Source: Paraburkholderia agricolaris (GTDB lineage Bacteria; Pseudomonadota; Gammaproteobacteria; Burkholderiales; Burkholderiaceae). Taken from it: a stretch of 64,000 bases of DNA. Location: positions 3,720,001 to 3,784,000 of the forward strand of contig NZ_QPER01000002.1 in assembly GCF_009455635.1 (NCBI RefSeq). Direction: 5' to 3'. The position numbers and the translations under genes are program-made. Shown one piece after another: positions 61,247 through 64,000 of the stretch (position 1 is its first letter; each line of letters opens with the position of its first letter). The notes beneath the pieces were generated by a model. That model saw only the letters and a program-made list of their open reading frames with translations, had not been told where the DNA came from and ran no database searches.

Positions 61247-61416
61247 GATCGCGCTCCTCTTGAGTGAGCCGGCAGTTGAAAACGACGCGTTGAAGCGTCG
61301 GTTGCAAGCATCAAGCGGGCCAGTTTGCGGGGCGCCGGCTTTGCGTTTCGCGGAGGCGATCAGGTGGGCGCCGCGCCGCATTGCGCGGCGCGAGATGATT
61401 CAAACGCTTTGGGTAC

Positions 61417-62028
61417 TTACGCGGTCGGGCGGAACATCTGGAACATCTCACCTATATCGGCGTAGTCGGCGCGGTAGCCGGCGCGCATGATCGGTTGCGC
61501 GGCATGCGTGTCGAACAGGCCGTCTTTCAGATAAGCCTCGTTGATGTGGACGCCGACTACCTGGCCCAGCGACAGGTAATTGTCCATCGGCTTGCCGTCG
61601 AGCGTATGCAGACGGATCACTTGCAGCAGTTTGCATTCAAGCGCGGCCGGCGATTCGGCGACATGCGGCACGGCTACGTTGCGACCCGGCGCGGGTGTAA
61701 GACCCGCGAGTTCGAATTCGTCGACGTGGGGCGGGACCGGTGCGGAAGAGCGGTTCATCTGCTCGGCGAGCGGCTTGCTGGACAGATTCCAGACGAATTC
61801 GCCGGTAGCTTCGATGTTGGCGATGCTGTCTTTGCGGCCTTCGCTGCAGAAGCCGATGATCGGCGGGAAGCTGGCGAACGCGCCGAAGAAACTGTAGGGC
61901 GCGAGGTTTAGCGTCCCGTCGGTCGCGCGGGAGGAAATCCAGCCGATCAGACGCGGAGCGACGATGGCCTTGAACGGATCGTGCGGGAGGCCGTGACCGG
62001 CAGCGGGGTCGTAGAAGTAGTGGGACAT
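61417..62028 (-). CDS. flavin reductase-like FMN-binding protein
   Basis: 203 residues, split-barrel flavin reductase domain. MSHYFYDPAAGHGLPHDPFKAIVAPRL at the start, the FMN phosphate region IGWISSRATDGTLNLAPYSFF and the segment VVGVHINEAYLKDGLFD are typical of the flavin reductase/HpaC-like superfamily without a monooxygenase partner nearby. ATG at 62028. Confidence 0.9.
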   Translation of the reverse strand: MSHYFYDPAAGHGLPHDPFKAIVAPRLIGWISSRATDGTLNLAPYSFFGAFASFPPIIGFCSEGRKDSIANIEATGEFVWNLSSKPLAEQMNRSSAPVPPHVDEFELAGLTPAPGRNVAVPHVAESPAALECKLLQVIRLHTLDGKPMDNYLSLGQVVGVHINEAYLKDGLFDTHAAQPIMRAGYRADYADIGEMFQMFRPTA

Positions 62029-62190
62029 GGGTTGTGTTTGGGTTTGCGGGTGAGGCGGGAGGTATTTATACCGCAGACTCGTTGGGGCTGCTGGGGCGGG
62101 CGTGAAGCGGACCAAGGCTATTCGCGCTTCCGTGAACTCGTGTTCATCGGGTGACTTTACGTTCCGTCTTAACAGGCTTTGAATTGTAAA

Positions 62191-62269
62191 TTGCAAATAC
62201 AAACCACAGCCTGTATATTTAAATTACAGTTTATTGTCTGTATTTTCGTGATACAGTCCAGAGACTGTA
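62191..62269 (+). promoter_or_regulatory. promoter with repeated CTGTA/TACAG half-sites, hipB operator
   Basis: TTGCAA (62191-62196), 17 bases, TATATT (62214-62219). Three inverted pairs overlap or follow it: CTGTA (62211-62215) with TACAG (62225-62229); CTGTAT (62238-62243) with ATACAG (62251-62256); TACAGTC (62252-62258) with GACTGTA (62263-62269). They form a likely autoregulatory operator for the HipB-like protein. Confidence 0.65.
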
Positions 62270-62288
62270 CGAGCCTGAAGAAAATCCA

Positions 62289-62684
62289 ATGGATTACGCT
62301 ATCAAGACGCTAAGTCAGCTCCGCCCCATTCTGCTGGGCTTCCGCAAGTCCGCTGGACTCACACAGGCTGCCGTGGCCGAACTGCTAGGCATCACGCAGC
62401 AAAGCTATGCGCAACTGGAAGCCAATCCGGCATCGGCAAGCGTCGAACGGCTTTTTAAGGTCATGCGTTTGCTGAACGTGGAGTTGCGTATGAGTCAGAC
62501 GTCGTCCGCGCCTGACGGTGAACCAGCGCAGGGCGAGACGCCGAAGCTTCAACAACACGTCTCCGCCGCCAGAAAAGCGAAATCTCCACCGGTCGCCAAC
62601 CGCTCGGGCCGAACCCAGAAAGCGTCGAGTTCGAAGCAACCCCTTGGGGCAATCACGACCAGAAAGAAACGGGAAAACTGGTAA
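62289..62684 (+). CDS. HipB-like helix-turn-helix antitoxin/repressor
   Basis: 131 residues. N-terminal Xre/HipB helix-turn-helix (LRPILLGFRKSAGLTQAAVAE... GITQQSYAQLEANPASASVERLF), close to E. coli HipB in pattern. The tail from about 70 is basic and low-complexity. ATG at 62289 with AAGAAAAT upstream. It is followed two bases later by a hipA start that breaks after 35 codons, so it has lost its partner and may persist only as a repressor. Confidence 0.85.
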   Translation: MDYAIKTLSQLRPILLGFRKSAGLTQAAVAELLGITQQSYAQLEANPASASVERLFKVMRLLNVELRMSQTSSAPDGEPAQGETPKLQQHVSAARKAKSPPVANRSGRTQKASSSKQPLGAITTRKKRENW

Positions 62685-62686
62685 TC

Positions 62687-62794
62687 ATGGCGCGCCGCTC
62701 TCAGACACAACGGCTCAACATCTGGATGAACGGCTTGCCCGTCGGCTACTGGGAAAAAGCGCGGGACGGGGACCGCCTGAGTTATCTCGAATGA
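62687..62794 (+). pseudogene. hipA: hipA remnant (N-terminal 35 codons)
   Basis: MARRSQTQRLNIWMNGLPVG and then YWEKARDGDRLSYLE match the first strand-helix part of HipA kinases (L-x-V-W-M-N-G-x-x-V-G). A TGA follows at 62792-62794. The next in-frame codons read ERLAESAREYE, which resembles the continuing W-L-x-S-P-x-A-R region, and then similarity is lost. The kinase domain of about 400 residues is absent from the window. A sequencing error cannot restore it, since no later hipA sequence is present. Confidence 0.8.
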
Positions 62795-62981
62795 GAGCGC
62801 CTAGCCGAAAGCGCTCGGGAGTATGAGTCAACTTGCGCGCGATCACTTGACTTGTTCTTGAATTGACCCGACGCGAAGGTCCACCCGGGAAATTCGTCGG
62901 CAACCCGCTGGCAAATGTCGAACAGGTCGGTTTTAAATGCCGTCACGATTAACCCTCATGCGGCATGCGTGCGCAATATCA

Positions 62982-63896
62982 CTACCCCCGGCTAATCACC
63001 TGCTTGCGGCCTTCCTTGACTCGCGCCAGATGCGCGTCGTCCCATTCATAAAAACCCGCGCCGCTGCGCACGCCGACGCGTCCCGCGTCGACCTGCGCAC
63101 GCAGCAGATCGAGCACGTCTTCGTCTTTCGCGAGTTCCGGCATCAAATGCGTGGAGATATCGAGGAAGGTATCGAGGCCGCCCATGTCCGCGCCCTCGAA
63201 CGGCCCGACAATCCCCCACCGGCGCCCAAGCGATGCCTTCATGACCCGATCGACCACGTCAGGCGTCGCTGCCCCCGAGCGCACGATGTTCAACGCCTCG
63301 CGTAGCACGGCGAACTGCAACCGGTTGCCGACAAAACCCGGAATCGCCTTCGCCAGCACCACCGGCTCCATGCCAATTGCGCTCATCAACGCGGCGGTTT
63401 GCCCGGTCACTTCCGGCGCGGTCGCGGTGCCCGGCACGACTTCGACAAGCGGGATCATGTGCGGTGGATTCCAGAAATGCGCGATCACAAAACGCTCCTT
63501 CGCGCGCAGCGGAGCGACCAGCTGATCGGGCGGAAAACCACTGGTATTGCTCGCGAGAATCGCATCGTCCGCCATCAGCCCGGTTAACGATGCATACAGG
63601 CGATGCTTCAACTCCAACACTTCGGGAATCGCCTCAATCACGAATTGTGCCGACGCCATAACCTCGAGTTGCGCATGTGTCTCGATGCGCGAGAGCGCCG
63701 CCTGTCTGGTGGCGTGGTCGATGCGTCCGGCGTCGATCAGTTCGTCAAGCACCGCTTGCGCCTTCGGCACGACGCTCGCGAGGCGCGCCGGGTCGACGTC
63801 GTGAACGATTGTCCGATGCCCGTGCAGCGCACTTTGCGTCGCAATACCGACGCCCATCAATCCCGTGCCCACTACGCCTATGACTGCCTTGTCCAC
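62982..63896 (-). CDS. 3-hydroxyacyl-CoA dehydrogenase (HbdA/PaaH-like)
   Basis: About 304 residues. NAD fold VIGVVGTGLMGVGIATQSALHG, the catalytic His in FVIAHFWNPPHMIPLVEVVPG, and the C-terminal dimer region PFEGADMGGLDTFLDISTHLMPEL. Oxidises 3-hydroxyacyl-CoA in fatty acid, PHA-related or aromatic catabolism; the presence of PHA depolymerase within 2.5 kb is consistent but not proof. I chose GTG at 63896 because AGGAG lies 6 bases upstream; an ATG at 63935 lacks one. Confidence 0.9.
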   Translation of the reverse strand: MDKAVIGVVGTGLMGVGIATQSALHGHRTIVHDVDPARLASVVPKAQAVLDELIDAGRIDHATRQAALSRIETHAQLEVMASAQFVIEAIPEVLELKHRLYASLTGLMADDAILASNTSGFPPDQLVAPLRAKERFVIAHFWNPPHMIPLVEVVPGTATAPEVTGQTAALMSAIGMEPVVLAKAIPGFVGNRLQFAVLREALNIVRSGAATPDVVDRVMKASLGRRWGIVGPFEGADMGGLDTFLDISTHLMPELAKDEDVLDLLRAQVDAGRVGVRSGAGFYEWDDAHLARVKEGRKQVISRG

Positions 63897-63973
63897 GCCG
63901 CTCTCCTGCTGCCATCGATGAAAGCTTTCAAGCATAGCGCAGCGCGCCGTTTTTCAAGCCTGAACGTGACAAA

Positions 63974-64000
63974 GCCGGTCTTCCGCGAGGAAGGACCGGC
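63974..64000. terminator. hairpin at the right window edge
   Basis: GCCGGTCTTCC - GCGA - GGAAGGACCGGC, nearly perfect with one bulge. On the minus strand it is followed by TTTGTC. It is probably the terminator of a minus-strand gene lying beyond the window. Confidence 0.55.

Overview
The window is high-GC DNA with dense coding and a gene content and order typical of Burkholderiales, most like the second chromosome of a Burkholderia or Paraburkholderia. The leuC-leuD-leuB-asd-fimV-truA-trpF...accD-folC-SPOR-cvpA-purF-metZ neighbourhood, the sdhCDAB-sdhE-gltA cluster, and the trpB/methyltransferase/trpA arrangement support this. The genus is inferred from remembered gene order, not from a search. 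No rRNA, tRNA, CRISPR array, intact insertion sequence or prophage was seen.

Layout. 1-1.6 kb: 5' end of a sensor kinase, an FKBP prolyl isomerase and an AraC-type regulator. 1.6-20.8 kb (almost all minus strand): leucine (leuC, leuD, leuB), aspartate-family (asd), tryptophan (trpF, trpB, trpA), fatty-acid (accD), folate (folC), purine (purF) and methionine (metZ) biosynthesis, with fimV, truA, cvpA and a SPOR protein between them. An entericidin-like lipoprotein of 52 codons sits between leuC and leuD, and a solitary adenine/cytosine-N4 DNA methyltransferase sits between trpB and trpA. 21.2-26.3 kb: sdhCDAB, sdhE and gltA. 26.4-36.1 kb: a GntR/UTRA regulator divergent from mdh across a perfect 20-bp palindrome, then a CitE-like lyase, prpC, a MliC-like periplasmic protein, prpD and acnA. 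These two blocks gather much of the TCA and methylcitrate cycle in 15 kb.

36.1-40.7 kb is the least familiar part. It holds an OmpA-domain lipoprotein, a BvgA-like response regulator, a membrane protein shaped like a BvgS-type sensor whose phospho-acceptor His and all ATP-binding motifs are lost but whose C-terminal Hpt domain is intact, and a single-pass membrane protein of unknown family. 40.9-47.2 kb: a polyamine-type ABC transporter divergent from a MocR-type regulator. 47.2-53.6 kb: a giant AsmA/DUF748 protein with an OmpA-like tail, a DUF1254 lipoprotein and PaiB. 53.6-58.4 kb: copper ATPase CopA behind a textbook CueR-type promoter, and a chemoreceptor. 58.5-64 kb: a glutathione transferase, an intracellular PHA depolymerase, a cupin, a flavin reductase, a HipB-like repressor followed by a broken hipA, and a 3-hydroxyacyl-CoA dehydrogenase.

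Starts were chosen from ribosome-binding sites, family N-termini and overlaps with upstream genes. Functional names rest on motifs read by eye. No alignment or database search was run.
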